The notes: a model not told the origin generated them from the sequence alone. 43,277 nucleotides of DNA from CAZGMN01 sp964526905 (GCA_964526905.1 CAZGMN010000002.1:1-43277), one strand, 5' to 3'; shown: positions 24,925-34,332, counted from the first letter of the stretch. A program made the numbers and translations.

Positions 24925-26657
24925 GAAAAAACACCCAGAAAGATGAGAAAGACACTTTTGAAGACTACAAAAGCTTGCTGGAGAAATACCAGTTCAACGC
25001 TAAAGAGTTAGTCCCGGGGAAAATCGTCAGGGGTAAAGTGATTAAGATCACGTCCGCTCATGTTCTTCTCGACATCGGCTTCAAGTCGGAAGGCATCATT
25101 CCCATCGAGGATTTCGATAAAGGAGCGGAGCTCAAAGAAATTCGTCAAGGGGATGAGGTCGAAGCCGTCCTGGAGCGAAGCGACCGAAAAGAGGGCTATC
25201 TCATTCTTTCCCATAAAAAAGCAGTCACTCTGACTGCTCTGAATAATCTGGAAAAAGCTTTTAACCAGAAGACATGGGTCACAGGAAAAATCACCGAAAA
25301 AACAAAGAATGGATACACGGTCAATGTCGGAATCGATACTTTCCTTCCTGATTCCCATGCGGATATCAGGGTCGTCAAGGAGCCGGAGAAGCTTCTAGGA
25401 AACAAGTATAAATTTAAGGTTATAAAATTCGACAGGAAGACCGAGAATGCAGTTCTCTCTCGAAAACTTTTCCTCCAGGATGAAAAAGAAAAAAGAAAAA
25501 GACGATTGTTCGGCCAGATCAGCCGGGGGCAAAAAATAAAAGGCGAAGTCAAGTCTTTGACAAACTTCGGGGCTTTTATAGATATCGGAGGAGTGGAAGG
25601 CCTCCTTCATATTTCAGATATGTCCTGGGGGAAGCTCGGTCATCCCTCAGAGCTTTTTAAAGTTGGAGATGAAGTTGAAGTTGTTGTCCTCGACTTTAAT
25701 GAAAAAGAGGAAAAAGTCTCTCTTGGCTATAAGCAATTTACCCCTGATCCATGGGAAAAAATTGAAGAGAAATATAAAATCGGGCAAAAATATAACGGGA
25801 GGGTGGTCAGCCTTACAGATTTTGGAGCTTTTGTCGAGCTCGAAAAAGGCGTGGAAGGCTTGGTCCACATTTCAGACCTGACCTGGTCAAGAAAGCTCAT
25901 CCATCCCAGGAAAGTTCTCAGCCCAGGAGAAGACGTTGTGGTTTCAGTCCTGGATATCAATTCTTCGGCAAAAAGAATCTCGTTGGGTCTCAAACAGGTG
26001 ACGCCTCATCCTCTGGAGCTTCTCAAGCAGAAATACAGTCCGGGTTCGAGAGTCAAAGGAACCATAACCAGCATAACGGATTTCGGGGCCTTCATGGAAG
26101 TTGAGAAAGGGGTAGAAGGGCTAATTCATATTTCTGATATCAGCTGGGAAAAAATCAAACATCCGTCTCAGAAACTGAAAGCCGGCCAGGAGGCAGAAGC
26201 CATAATTCTGAACATCGATGTCGCCAAACAAAAATTATCATTGGGCATCAAGCAGCTTGAAGGAGATATTTGGGAGGATTTCTTCAAGCGGCAGAAGATC
26301 GGAGAGTTGGTCAAAGTGAAAGTTGTCCGCTTGACAGATTTTGGCGTTTTCGTTGAAATCACTCCTGGAATTGAAGGCATTGTTTTCCTTTCCGAGGTCG
26401 ACGAAAAGAGAATCGAAAATCCTGAAGAGGTTTTATCTGTAGGGGAAGAGCGCCTGGCCAAAATCATTAAAATGAATCCCAAAGAGAAGAAAATCTCGCT
26501 CAGCTTCAGACAGGCCCAGCTCGAACTGCAGAAGTTGGAATATCAAAAGTACATCCAGAACCAGAAAAGATTAACTCTCGGCGATGTCTTTAAGGACCAA
26601 CTCGAGCAAATCCGCTCTCCACAAAAAGTGAAAAAAAAGGAGGGAAAAAATGATTAA
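24912..26657 (+). CDS. rpsA: Ribosomal protein S1-like RNA-binding protein, six S1 domains
   Basis: A 581-aa protein with six S1 motifs. The first two are degenerate (around 33-100 and 115-185). Four typical ones follow with the repeated FGAF(V/I/M) core and HISD(M/L/I)(S/T)W element, and the sixth is slightly divergent (FGVFVEI, FLSEVDE). Length and domain count match full S1 of Gram-negative bacteria (six), unlike the four-domain Gram-positive form. S1 helps mRNA bind to the 30S subunit, consistent with several start codons here lacking a strong Shine-Dalgarno element. The stop overlaps the next gene by 8 bases. Confidence 0.95.
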   Translation: MSEVRKNTQKDEKDTFEDYKSLLEKYQFNAKELVPGKIVRGKVIKITSAHVLLDIGFKSEGIIPIEDFDKGAELKEIRQGDEVEAVLERSDRKEGYLILSHKKAVTLTALNNLEKAFNQKTWVTGKITEKTKNGYTVNVGIDTFLPDSHADIRVVKEPEKLLGNKYKFKVIKFDRKTENAVLSRKLFLQDEKEKRKRRLFGQISRGQKIKGEVKSLTNFGAFIDIGGVEGLLHISDMSWGKLGHPSELFKVGDEVEVVVLDFNEKEEKVSLGYKQFTPDPWEKIEEKYKIGQKYNGRVVSLTDFGAFVELEKGVEGLVHISDLTWSRKLIHPRKVLSPGEDVVVSVLDINSSAKRISLGLKQVTPHPLELLKQKYSPGSRVKGTITSITDFGAFMEVEKGVEGLIHISDISWEKIKHPSQKLKAGQEAEAIILNIDVAKQKLSLGIKQLEGDIWEDFFKRQKIGELVKVKVVRLTDFGVFVEITPGIEGIVFLSEVDEKRIENPEEVLSVGEERLAKIIKMNPKEKKISLSFRQAQLELQKLEYQKYIQNQKRLTLGDVFKDQLEQIRSPQKVKKKEGKND

Positions 26658-26928
26658 AGCCGACCTAATCAACAAAATTTCCAAGGAGATGAACATCCCC
26701 AGGCAAGAGGCAGAAGTCGGAGTGAATCTCTTCTTTGATACGATTAAAGAGGCAATTTTAAAAGGGGAAGAGATCGAATTGAGGGGATTTGGAAGTTTTC
26801 GCTTCAGGCAGAGGAATTCGAGAGCGGGGAGAAATCCCCGGACGGGCGAAGCCGTTCAGGTCCCCTCCAAGAAAGTCTTATACTTTAAGCCGAGCAAAAT
26901 TCTAAAGAACATGATCAACACCAAATGA
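26650..26928 (+). CDS. HU/IHF-family DNA-bending protein
   Basis: A 92-aa histone-like protein. The whole family fold is visible: helical dimerisation half, then GFGSFRFRQR and the DNA-intercalating beta arm RNPRTGEAVQVP with its conserved proline. An AAGGAGG site inside the end of rpsA serves its ATG. It is probably a homodimeric HU or an IHF-like subunit; sequence alone does not decide, since RNPRTGE is seen in both. Confidence 0.95.
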   Translation: MIKADLINKISKEMNIPRQEAEVGVNLFFDTIKEAILKGEEIELRGFGSFRFRQRNSRAGRNPRTGEAVQVPSKKVLYFKPSKILKNMINTK

Positions 26929-27422
26929 TGCACTACATCTCAGCTCCTTGGAGAGAGGAATATGTCAGAAAAATACTGAAGATGAGCGGATGCATTTTTT
27001 GTCAGGCGCTTAAAGCTAAATCGGACCGCCAGGCCTTTATCCTCTTCCGCGGCGTCCACAACTTCATCCTCCTCAATAAATATCCTTACACAACGGCGCA
27101 TCTCTTGATTGCACCCTATATCCACCTTGCTTCGTTTGAAAAGGCAAAGAAAGAGCTGACGGATGAAATGACGGACCTCCTCAAGTTGAGCTTGAGAGTT
27201 CTGAAAAAGGAATACCGACCTCACGGCTTCAACACCGGCATGAACCTGGGCCAAAGCGCCGGAGCAGGAGTCGCGGACCATTATCATCTCCATGTCATCT
27301 TACGCTGGAGCGGTGATTCAAATTTCATGCCCATAGTCGGCAAGACGAAGGTGATGATCGAAGATCTTGAAAGGACTTATGACCGCCTCCTTCCTCTTTT
27401 TCAGAAGATAAAATCAGGTTGA
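26925..27422 (+). CDS. HIT-family nucleotide hydrolase/phosphorylase
   Basis: A 165-aa protein of the histidine triad superfamily. The catalytic HYHLHV (H-x-H-x-H) lies at about 118-123 after the SAGAGVADH segment. A CIFC pair (about 23-26) and a downstream conserved FMPIVGKTKVM tail resemble the Ap4A-phosphorylase-like branch. It would act on dinucleoside polyphosphates or nucleotide conjugates. ATGATG at 26925 overlaps the HU gene stop. An alternative start is the Met at residue 20 (MSGCIFC), where homology usually begins. Confidence 0.92.
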   Translation: MMHYISAPWREEYVRKILKMSGCIFCQALKAKSDRQAFILFRGVHNFILLNKYPYTTAHLLIAPYIHLASFEKAKKELTDEMTDLLKLSLRVLKKEYRPHGFNTGMNLGQSAGAGVADHYHLHVILRWSGDSNFMPIVGKTKVMIEDLERTYDRLLPLFQKIKSG

Positions 27423-27488
27423 TAAATTAGAGGCTGATCATTATCCTCAATGAAACAAGAGGCCCAAATCTCATAAAAGAGAAGAAAA

Positions 27489-28634
27489 ATGAATTTTGAG
27501 CTTAGGGAAGACCAGAAGCTGGTGCGGGAAATGGTCAGGGAATTTGCCCAGAAGGAAATTGCGCCCCGAGCAAAAATCTTGGAGCAAAACAGCCAATTTC
27601 CTGGGGAGCTCTTAAAAGAGCTGGCCAAACTTGGAACCCTGGGCATGACTGTTCCCCCTGAATACGGAGGAGTTAAAACAGACTATCTTTCTTTCGTCTT
27701 TGCTCTGGAAGAAATCAGCCGAGTTTCTCCCGCGCTGGCCGTCATCGTCAGCGTCCACTGTTCCCTCTTCTGTTATTCCATCCTCAGCTTTGGAAACAAA
27801 AGGCAAAAGGAGAAATACCTTCCTCCAGCGGCCAGAGGCGAGATTCTAGGAGCCTTTTCTCTGACAGAACCGGGTTCGGGGTCGGATGCCACAAACTTGA
27901 AGACAAAAGCCATAAAAAAGGGCGATGTTTACCTTCTCAACGGGACAAAGGCTTGGGTCACCAGCGGAAGCGAAGCCGATGCTTCCATCATCTTTGCTCT
28001 GAGCGAGGTTACACCCGGAGTCGTAAAGCCGAGTGCTTTTATTGTTGAGAGAAATTTTCCAGGTTTCCGAGTCTCCAAAATTGAGGAAAAGATGGGACTT
28101 CATTCTTCTCCCACCGCAGAATTCGTCCTGGAAGACTGCCAGGTCCCTGCAGAAAATCTCTTGGGAGAGGAAGGCAAGGGAGCAACAATCGCTTTTCAGT
28201 GCCTTGACTGCTCGAGAATCGGAATCGCTGCTCAAGCTGTTGGTCTTTCAGAGCAAGCGCTTGAAGAAGCCGTTAGATTCGCCCGGCAAAGGGAGGCCTT
28301 CGGCAAAAGAATTTCAGAATTTCAGGCCATTCAATTCATGATTGCCGACATGTCCACACTCATCGATGCGGCGCGGCTTCTGGCCTACAAGGCTGCTGAT
28401 TTGAAAGACCGCGGCAAGCCGTTCAGCAAAGAGGCTTCCATGGCCAAACTCTTTGCTTCAGAAGCAGCCAATAGAATCGCCTACATGGCTCTGCAGATTC
28501 ATGGAGGTTATGGCTATTCCAAAGAATTCTTGGTTGAGCAGCTCTACAGGGATGCCAGAGTCCTGACCATCTATGAAGGGACTTCTGAAATACAAAGGCT
28601 CGTCATCTCCAGACATCTTCTCCGAGAAGAGTAA
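27489..28634 (+). CDS. Acyl-CoA dehydrogenase
   Basis: FAD-dependent alpha,beta-dehydrogenation of an acyl-CoA thioester; 381 aa, the standard four-helix/beta/helix length. Signatures seen are FSLTEPGSGSDA (FAD/substrate loop), VTSGSEA, and the C-terminal YEGTSEIQRLVISRHLL with the catalytic base Glu363. The fit is best with short-chain (butyryl-CoA-type) enzymes, but chain length cannot be read from sequence. Electron-transfer flavoprotein genes are not in the window. Confidence 0.94.
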   Translation: MNFELREDQKLVREMVREFAQKEIAPRAKILEQNSQFPGELLKELAKLGTLGMTVPPEYGGVKTDYLSFVFALEEISRVSPALAVIVSVHCSLFCYSILSFGNKRQKEKYLPPAARGEILGAFSLTEPGSGSDATNLKTKAIKKGDVYLLNGTKAWVTSGSEADASIIFALSEVTPGVVKPSAFIVERNFPGFRVSKIEEKMGLHSSPTAEFVLEDCQVPAENLLGEEGKGATIAFQCLDCSRIGIAAQAVGLSEQALEEAVRFARQREAFGKRISEFQAIQFMIADMSTLIDAARLLAYKAADLKDRGKPFSKEASMAKLFASEAANRIAYMALQIHGGYGYSKEFLVEQLYRDARVLTIYEGTSEIQRLVISRHLLREE

Positions 28635-28720
28635 GGCGATTAGATAATGAATTGAGGATTCAGCGGCTCTCTTTAAAATTTAGCGTGGAATATCAGAAAA
28701 GAAACATTTGAGGTGAGACG

Positions 28721-30649
28721 ATGTTAAAGGCAATGCGAAAACAGGTGAAAAAGTTAACTCCCACCTTATGGATAGTCATTGGCTCTTTTATCCTGGCTAT
28801 TTTCGCTGTCTGGGGAGGAGGTCAACAATTAGGAAGGGGAGCAGGCGCCTCGAATCTTGCCAGCGTCGGAGGGAAAAAAATCTCCACAAATTTTTATTTC
28901 CAGACTCTTAGAGACAGGCTCGAAACTCTAAAAGGACAGTACAAGGACCTCGATAAAAACCTGATTCAACAGCTCAACATCCCCCAGCAGGTTCTGGAGG
29001 AGATTATCCAGCAAAATCTTCTCCTCCAGGCGGCTCAAGGCATGGGAATCCAAGCCTCAAACGATGAAATTCGGGACAGAATAAAAACTATATTCCAGCG
29101 GGACGGAAAATTCATCGGCCTTAATGAATACAAAAGAATATTGAACTGGAACCGTCTTTCCACTTCTCAATTCGAAGAGAGCCTGAAAAGAGAAATTGTC
29201 ATCAACAAACTTCTCAAGGTCCTCACCGCCGGCATCACCGTCACTCCAGAAGAACTCTGGGAAAGCTATAAAAACGATAATGAATCGGCCAAGATGGAAT
29301 ACGCCGTCCTAGAAACAGATAAGATGGAAATTAGAGAAGAGCCTGAGGAGAGTCAGCTCAAGGAATATTTTGACAAGAACAAGGAGAATTACAGAATTCC
29401 TGAAAGAAGAGAAGGAAACCTGGTTTTTCTCAATACGGACGAGATAAAAAAGGAAATCAAAATCCTCGATCCAGAAATCGAGAAATATTATAAAGCGAAC
29501 CTCTCTCAATTCCAGGAAGCAGAAAGAGTGCGAGTCAGCCGCATCTATCTTCCCTATGAAAACAAACAAAAGGAAATTGTCGCGGCAGAAGCCAAGAGCA
29601 TTCTGGAGAAAATTCAAAAAGGCGAGAACTTCGCCGCCTTGGCCAAGGCAAACTCCAAAGATAAAAAAGCTACAGAGAGCGGAGACTGGGGGCTTTATGA
29701 ATGGAAGACCTTGTCTTCTGCGGAGCAGAAAGAGATTGAAAGGCTTGCCGAGGGTGGGACATCTGATATTTTAGAACTTGACGACGGCCTCTCCATCCTT
29801 AAAGTTACAGAAAAAAAGCCCCCTTTCACCAAGCCCCTTGAAGAGGTCAGAGACAAGGTCCGCAGCGCCCTCGAAGACCAAAAAGCAAGGGAATTGGCTG
29901 AAGAGAGGATCTCGAATTTAGAGAAGGACGTCCGAAAGGAGAAAAGCCTCGATGCGGCTGCAAAAAAAGCAGGCTTTCAAATCAAAACAACAGGCCTTCT
30001 CAAGGAGGGCGATGCCTTTGAAGACATTGACTCTTCGGGTATGATCAGCAACACTCTCTTCCAACTCCAAGAAAAACAGACTTCCTCACCTATCTTCACC
30101 TACCGGGGGGTGGGAATTGCCGAGCTGGAAAAGATTGAGCCCCTGCGCCTGGCAGAGTTTAATGAAGTGGAGGATAAGGTCAAAGCGGAATTCGTCGCTA
30201 TAAGAAAAAAAGAAGCGGCTCTGGAAAAGATGAAAAACGTCAGGGCAGAACTCAAGCAAACAGCGCTCGAAAAGCTGGCTGAAAAGTATAAGCTTGAATA
30301 CAAGACTGGAGAAGAGCACAAACGGGGTCAATATCTCAGCATCATCGGCGAGAATCCAAAAGTCGATGAACTGGCTTTCTCCCTCCCCATCAATGAAGCG
30401 AGCGAGCCCATCGAGTTTAAAGACGGCTATGCCCTGATAAGGGTCCTGAGCAGGAAAGAAGTGAATCAGGAAGACTTCGAAAAGAATAAAGAAAAGGAAA
30501 GAGAAAACCTGCTGGAGGCAAAAAGAAACAAGTTTCTCCATTCCTACTTGATGAAATTGAGAAAAGAGCGGGGAGTCAAAATCAGATACGACCTCTTCCT
30601 GAAGACAACCTCTGATGTCCTCTCCAGGTATGGAGGAGAGGAAAAATAA
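28721..30649 (+). CDS. PpiD/SurA-type membrane-anchored periplasmic chaperone-isomerase
   Basis: A 642-aa protein anchored by one transmembrane helix (about 18-36), with the rest periplasmic. A SurA_N-like helical domain spans about 50-190. A parvulin-like PPIase domain lies at about 265-370 (VRVSRIYL, GENFAALAKANSKD, GDWGLYEW). A second, degenerate C-terminal half follows (about 440-610, NEASEPIEFKDGYALIRV). The layout is PpiD-like: folding and release of proteins emerging from SecYEG. The start is preceded by GAGGTGAG. It is the last gene of the plus-strand run and converges on an acyltransferase gene. Confidence 0.9.
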   Translation: MLKAMRKQVKKLTPTLWIVIGSFILAIFAVWGGGQQLGRGAGASNLASVGGKKISTNFYFQTLRDRLETLKGQYKDLDKNLIQQLNIPQQVLEEIIQQNLLLQAAQGMGIQASNDEIRDRIKTIFQRDGKFIGLNEYKRILNWNRLSTSQFEESLKREIVINKLLKVLTAGITVTPEELWESYKNDNESAKMEYAVLETDKMEIREEPEESQLKEYFDKNKENYRIPERREGNLVFLNTDEIKKEIKILDPEIEKYYKANLSQFQEAERVRVSRIYLPYENKQKEIVAAEAKSILEKIQKGENFAALAKANSKDKKATESGDWGLYEWKTLSSAEQKEIERLAEGGTSDILELDDGLSILKVTEKKPPFTKPLEEVRDKVRSALEDQKARELAEERISNLEKDVRKEKSLDAAAKKAGFQIKTTGLLKEGDAFEDIDSSGMISNTLFQLQEKQTSSPIFTYRGVGIAELEKIEPLRLAEFNEVEDKVKAEFVAIRKKEAALEKMKNVRAELKQTALEKLAEKYKLEYKTGEEHKRGQYLSIIGENPKVDELAFSLPINEASEPIEFKDGYALIRVLSRKEVNQEDFEKNKEKERENLLEAKRNKFLHSYLMKLRKERGVKIRYDLFLKTTSDVLSRYGGEEK

Positions 30650-30654
30650 GCCAG

Positions 30655-30690
30655 GGGAAAATTCTTAGCAAAAGCCGAAAATCTTTTTTA
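30655..30690. terminator. Weak bidirectional terminator between convergent genes
   Basis: AGGGGA and TCCCCT arms flank an A- and T-rich loop between the PpiD-like and acyltransferase stop codons. On the minus strand GGGGA-t-AAAA can pair with TTTTCCCC. The fold is poor, so this is only a candidate. Confidence 0.25.
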
Positions 30691-30695
30691 TCCCC

Positions 30696-31451
30696 TCAGG
30701 AAAGGATAATTTCTGAGAGGAGTTTCTTGACCCTTTCCTCCTGGGCTTTCCTGAATCTCTCGATGGTTTCTGAAAAATCTTTACCCAGATAGTCTTTGAC
30801 ATACATTGGCTCTCCGACATTGACTCTGACCTTGACAGGAACCAGAAATGGAAAATGGGTCCCAAAAACGGCCAGAGGCGTTATCGGAACGGATATTCCT
30901 TCTTGGTAAAGGCTGTAGGAGATGATGGAAGCTCCCCTCTTGAAATCCCTTACATAGGGATTCGCGTCTTTTTTCTCAACCCGGCCCCTGCCCTGAAGAG
31001 CGACGATGGCTTTCCCCTCTTTCAGATGGCTTTGGCATTGTTCTATGGCCAGAGTTTTTCCGCCGTACATATCGACAGGTATCATCCCAACCTTTCCGAT
31101 ATTGGTCGTGATGTAATTGACAAAAATGGATTTTATGGGACTAAGGATAAGATCCAAGAAAACTCCGAATCTCTTGAGGTGTCTCTGAGCATGTTTCCTG
31201 ATGAGAAAATTAAATTCATTTTTGTTGAAGATCATCTTGTTGGCAGTAAAAAAGATTGGCCTGGGAACAATTTTCAATAAAGTCGCTATATCCTTAAAGG
31301 AGCCGATATGATTGCCGATCAAGATGTTCGGCCCTTTCTTGATAAAATTCTCTTGGCCTTTGACAACGATTTTCTTCCCCAGAAGAGCAAGGGAGCTCAG
31401 CCTTCTCACCAAAGGCTCTTGTTTGCGATATTCCTCTTCAAAACTCGCCAT
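30696..31451 (-). CDS. PlsC-like lysophospholipid acyltransferase, divergent motifs
   Basis: A 251-aa protein of the glycerolipid acyltransferase superfamily. The sequence has the NH...D motif, a following KMIFNKNEF block, GMIPVD and a hydrophobic helix. The catalytic motif is spaced H48-x5-D54 (NHIGSFKD) instead of the usual H-x4-D. The FPEGT phosphate-binding motif reads ALQGRGR, without the glutamate. It may still transfer acyl chains in membrane-lipid or lipid-A-like synthesis, or be a relative with another substrate. The promoter at 31472-31500 serves it alone. Confidence 0.78.
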   Translation of the reverse strand: MASFEEEYRKQEPLVRRLSSLALLGKKIVVKGQENFIKKGPNILIGNHIGSFKDIATLLKIVPRPIFFTANKMIFNKNEFNFLIRKHAQRHLKRFGVFLDLILSPIKSIFVNYITTNIGKVGMIPVDMYGGKTLAIEQCQSHLKEGKAIVALQGRGRVEKKDANPYVRDFKRGASIISYSLYQEGISVPITPLAVFGTHFPFLVPVKVRVNVGEPMYVKDYLGKDFSETIERFRKAQEERVKKLLSEIILS

Positions 31452-31471
31452 GTTTCTGCTTCTATTTTTAT

Positions 31472-31500
31472 ATTTTAAACAAACTTGATAAAAAATTCAA
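31472..31500 (-). promoter_or_regulatory. Promoter of the PlsC-like gene
   Basis: On the minus strand TTGAAT (31495-31500), a 17-base spacer and TAAAAT (31472-31477), about 20 bases before the start codon. Confidence 0.6.
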
Positions 31501-31533
31501 AAAACTTAACTCATCGCAGGCCATTTTTATTAT

Positions 31534-31548
31534 TGAGAATCATTCTCT
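31534..31548. promoter_or_regulatory. Fur/PerR-box-like 7-1-7 palindrome
   Basis: TGAGAAT-C-ATTCTCT: six of seven pairs match around a central base, in the TGAnAAT-n-ATTnTCA style of Fur-family operators. It lies between the divergent PlsC-like and iadA genes. No metal-linked gene is adjacent, so the role is doubtful. Confidence 0.3.
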
Positions 31549-31666
31549 GAGCTCTTCATCTAAAATATCTGATAAATCATAAGCGAGATTTACTTGAAAA
31601 CAAAAAGAAATCATGATACCTTAGCTCTAAAATTTTTTGATGAGCTCAGTGGCGAATTTTTTCAGG

Positions 31667-32848
31667 ATGAAGAAAAAAATGATGACTTTAATCCAGAAGG
31701 GATTGGTCTTTGGACCAGAGCCTTTGGGGAAAAAGGATATCTTGATTCTTGATGATAAAATTGGAGCTGTCAGCGAACCGGGAAAAATCAAGATCAAAGG
31801 AATCGATTGTCATCTGGTCGATGCCTCGGAAAGAACCGTTATTCCCGGTCTCATCGACAGCCATGTCCACATCCTCGGCGGAGGCGGTGAGGGCGGCCCG
31901 GCAACAAGAGCTCCTGAAATAAGAATAGAAGATATCATCTCCAGCGGAGTGACGACCGTCATCGGTTGCCTGGGGACAGATGGGACGACGCGCCATATGG
32001 AATCTCTCCTGGCCAAGGCCAGAGGCCTGGAGAAGGAAGGGATAACAACTTATATATTTTCCGGCTCCTACCAGATTCCAGCCGTGACCATCACCGGAAG
32101 CGTCCTTTCCGACCTCATCCTCATCGACAAGGTCATCGGAGCAGGTGAAATAGCCATCTCTGATCACCGCTCTTCTCAGCCTCTCTTCGAAGAGATCGCC
32201 CGCCTGGCCGCTGAATGCCGAGTGGGAGGGATGCTCGGAGGAAAGGCAGGAATTCTCCATCTTCATCTCGGCGACGGGCCGCGCAGGCTCGAGATGCTCT
32301 TCCGCTTGATAAAGGAGACGGAGATTCCAGCGACGCAAGTTATCCCGACTCACGTCAACCGCAATCAAGAGCTTTTCAAGGAAGCGGTCGAATTCCTCCT
32401 CCAAGGAGGATATATAGATTTGACCGCAGGGAGCGACCCTCAAATTCGCGGCGATGGCGAAATGGGCATCGCGGCAGCAGTAAAATTTGTCCTTGAAAAA
32501 AAGGCTCCCATCGACCAGATCACTGTCAGCTCCGACAGCAACGGAAGCATGCCTGTCTTTGACAAGAAAGGAAATCTTTTAGGGCTGACCATCGCCACTC
32601 AAAAAAGCCTGCTCAAAAATTTTCGCTTCCTGGTGAAAAAGAAAATTCTTAGTCTTGAGGATGCTATAAAACTTTTTTCCACCAACCCTGCCACCTTCTA
32701 TAAACTCGAACAGAAGGGGAAAATTGAAGCGGGAAAAGACGCCGACCTGATCTTGCTCGACAACAATTACGCCTTAACCGATTCTTTCGCCAGGGGAAGG
32801 ATAATGATCAGGGACAAAAAGCTTGTGGTCAGAGGAACATTCTCTTAA
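31667..32848 (+). CDS. iadA: Isoaspartyl dipeptidase (beta-aspartyl peptidase)
   Basis: Zinc amidohydrolase that splits beta-aspartyl dipeptides left from isoaspartate-damaged proteins; about 393 aa from the ATG at 31667. The family is clear from PGLIDSHVHILGGGGEGGP (metal-binding His pair), CLGTDGTTRH, SDHRSSQP, HLHLGDG, PTHVNRN and SSDSNGS, all close to E. coli IadA in order and spacing. Starts at 31637 (TTG), 31667, 31679 and 31682 are possible; homology begins at about 31682. The gene is followed at 43 bases by an NhaC-family transporter. Confidence 0.93.
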   Translation: MKKKMMTLIQKGLVFGPEPLGKKDILILDDKIGAVSEPGKIKIKGIDCHLVDASERTVIPGLIDSHVHILGGGGEGGPATRAPEIRIEDIISSGVTTVIGCLGTDGTTRHMESLLAKARGLEKEGITTYIFSGSYQIPAVTITGSVLSDLILIDKVIGAGEIAISDHRSSQPLFEEIARLAAECRVGGMLGGKAGILHLHLGDGPRRLEMLFRLIKETEIPATQVIPTHVNRNQELFKEAVEFLLQGGYIDLTAGSDPQIRGDGEMGIAAAVKFVLEKKAPIDQITVSSDSNGSMPVFDKKGNLLGLTIATQKSLLKNFRFLVKKKILSLEDAIKLFSTNPATFYKLEQKGKIEAGKDADLILLDNNYALTDSFARGRIMIRDKKLVVRGTFS

Positions 32849-32891
32849 GCTCTCAAGGCATAAAGAATAAAGGATGAGAAAAGGAAGAGAG

Positions 32892-34319
32892 ATGAACAAA
32901 AACGTAGAGAATGAAAAGCAAAAATCCAAAGAGCCGCGACTCGGCATTGCCCTCATCCCGATGATCGCCATGGGCCTTCTTCTGGGCGTCGGATACGGCA
33001 TATACCAAATCAAGCCCCAGGTTCTGCTTGTTGTCGCTGCCTTTATCACCGGCATCCTGGGCTTTATCCTGCGCTTCAAATGGAAAGAGATGGAAAGGGG
33101 AATCGTCGACAGCATCCACCAAGCCATGCCCGCCATCTTGATCATGCTCTGCGTCGGCATTCTCATCGGCTCCTGGATCGCTTCGGGCACCATTCCCATG
33201 GTCATCTATTACGGATTAAAGCTCATCTCCCCCAGGTATTTCCTGCTGACCGCTTGCTTTGTTTGTTCGATCACCTCTCTGGCTACAGGAACATCCTGGG
33301 GAACGATCGGCACGCTGGGAGTGGCTTTTATTGGAATCGCCCTTGGGCTTAGAATTCCCCTTGCTCCGGCGGCTGGAGCCATCGTCGCCGGAGCTTATTT
33401 TGGAGACAAGATGTCTCCCCTTTCAGATATTCCCAACCTGGCGGTGGTCGCCGCAGGCTCCAATCTTTTTGACCATATCAAGCATATGATGTGGTCGGGC
33501 GTCCCGGCATGGATCATAGGACTTTTAATCTATTTCTTTGCGGGGTTCAAATACAAAGGGGGGGAAGTTGAAAACGAGACTATGGCTCTCATCACCCGGA
33601 CATTAAAAAATAACTTCCGCTTCAATCTCCTCCTTCTCCTGCCGATGGTCGTCGTTTTCTACTTTGCCTTCACCAAAAAACCGACAATCCCAGGGATGCT
33701 CCTCTCCTCCTTTGTGGCCGGCATTCTGGCCATCATCTTCCAGAAGGCATCTGTCTCTGCGGTTGCCACGGCTATGAATACTGGCTATCAAGCACAGACG
33801 GGTGTTCCACAGGTCGACCAGCTCATCTCAAGAGGAGGAATGATGAGCATGATGGAAACGCAGCTTGTGGCCTTTACCGCTTTTAGCTTTGGGGGAATCA
33901 TGCAGGCAACCGGGCTTCTGGCAGTTATCCTCGACCGAGTGATGAAATTTGCCAACAAGGTCTGGAGCATTGTCCTGACCACAGTTGGCTCGAGCATCAT
34001 CACCGCCTTGATCACTGGCAGCTCCTATCTGTCGATGATTATTCCCGGAGACCTGCTCTCTCCTGTCTATAAGAAAAAAGGGCTTGCTGCAAAAAACCTA
34101 TCCCGGATTATCGAAGAGAGCGGGGCCATCATCGTTCCCTTAATCCCCTGGAGCATGGCCGGCGTCTATATCAAGGGAACCTTAGGAGTCTCTGCCTTTT
34201 CCTATCTTCCTTGGGCCGTGATGAATTACACAGCCGTCGTGATCTTGATTATCTTCGGCTTTACAAAGTTCACCATGGCTCCAAAAATTAGGGATGATGA
34301 AACCCAGATAGGAAGCTAG
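32892..34319 (+). CDS. NhaC-family Na+/H+ antiporter-like transporter
   Basis: A 475-aa polytopic membrane protein with about 11-12 hydrophobic segments. NhaC signatures include ATGTSWGTIGTLG (about 135-150), GAYFGDKMSPLSD (about 168-180) and TGSSYLSMII. The ATG at 32892 has an AAGGAAGAG site, whereas the ATG at 32874 has none, so I start at 32892. NhaC relatives exchange Na+ for H+, or malate for lactate. Position after iadA hints at amino-acid or dicarboxylate handling; that is inference. Confidence 0.9.
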   Translation: MNKNVENEKQKSKEPRLGIALIPMIAMGLLLGVGYGIYQIKPQVLLVVAAFITGILGFILRFKWKEMERGIVDSIHQAMPAILIMLCVGILIGSWIASGTIPMVIYYGLKLISPRYFLLTACFVCSITSLATGTSWGTIGTLGVAFIGIALGLRIPLAPAAGAIVAGAYFGDKMSPLSDIPNLAVVAAGSNLFDHIKHMMWSGVPAWIIGLLIYFFAGFKYKGGEVENETMALITRTLKNNFRFNLLLLLPMVVVFYFAFTKKPTIPGMLLSSFVAGILAIIFQKASVSAVATAMNTGYQAQTGVPQVDQLISRGGMMSMMETQLVAFTAFSFGGIMQATGLLAVILDRVMKFANKVWSIVLTTVGSSIITALITGSSYLSMIIPGDLLSPVYKKKGLAAKNLSRIIEESGAIIVPLIPWSMAGVYIKGTLGVSAFSYLPWAVMNYTAVVILIIFGFTKFTMAPKIRDDETQIGS

Positions 34320-34332
34320 AGGGACCTTGCAG

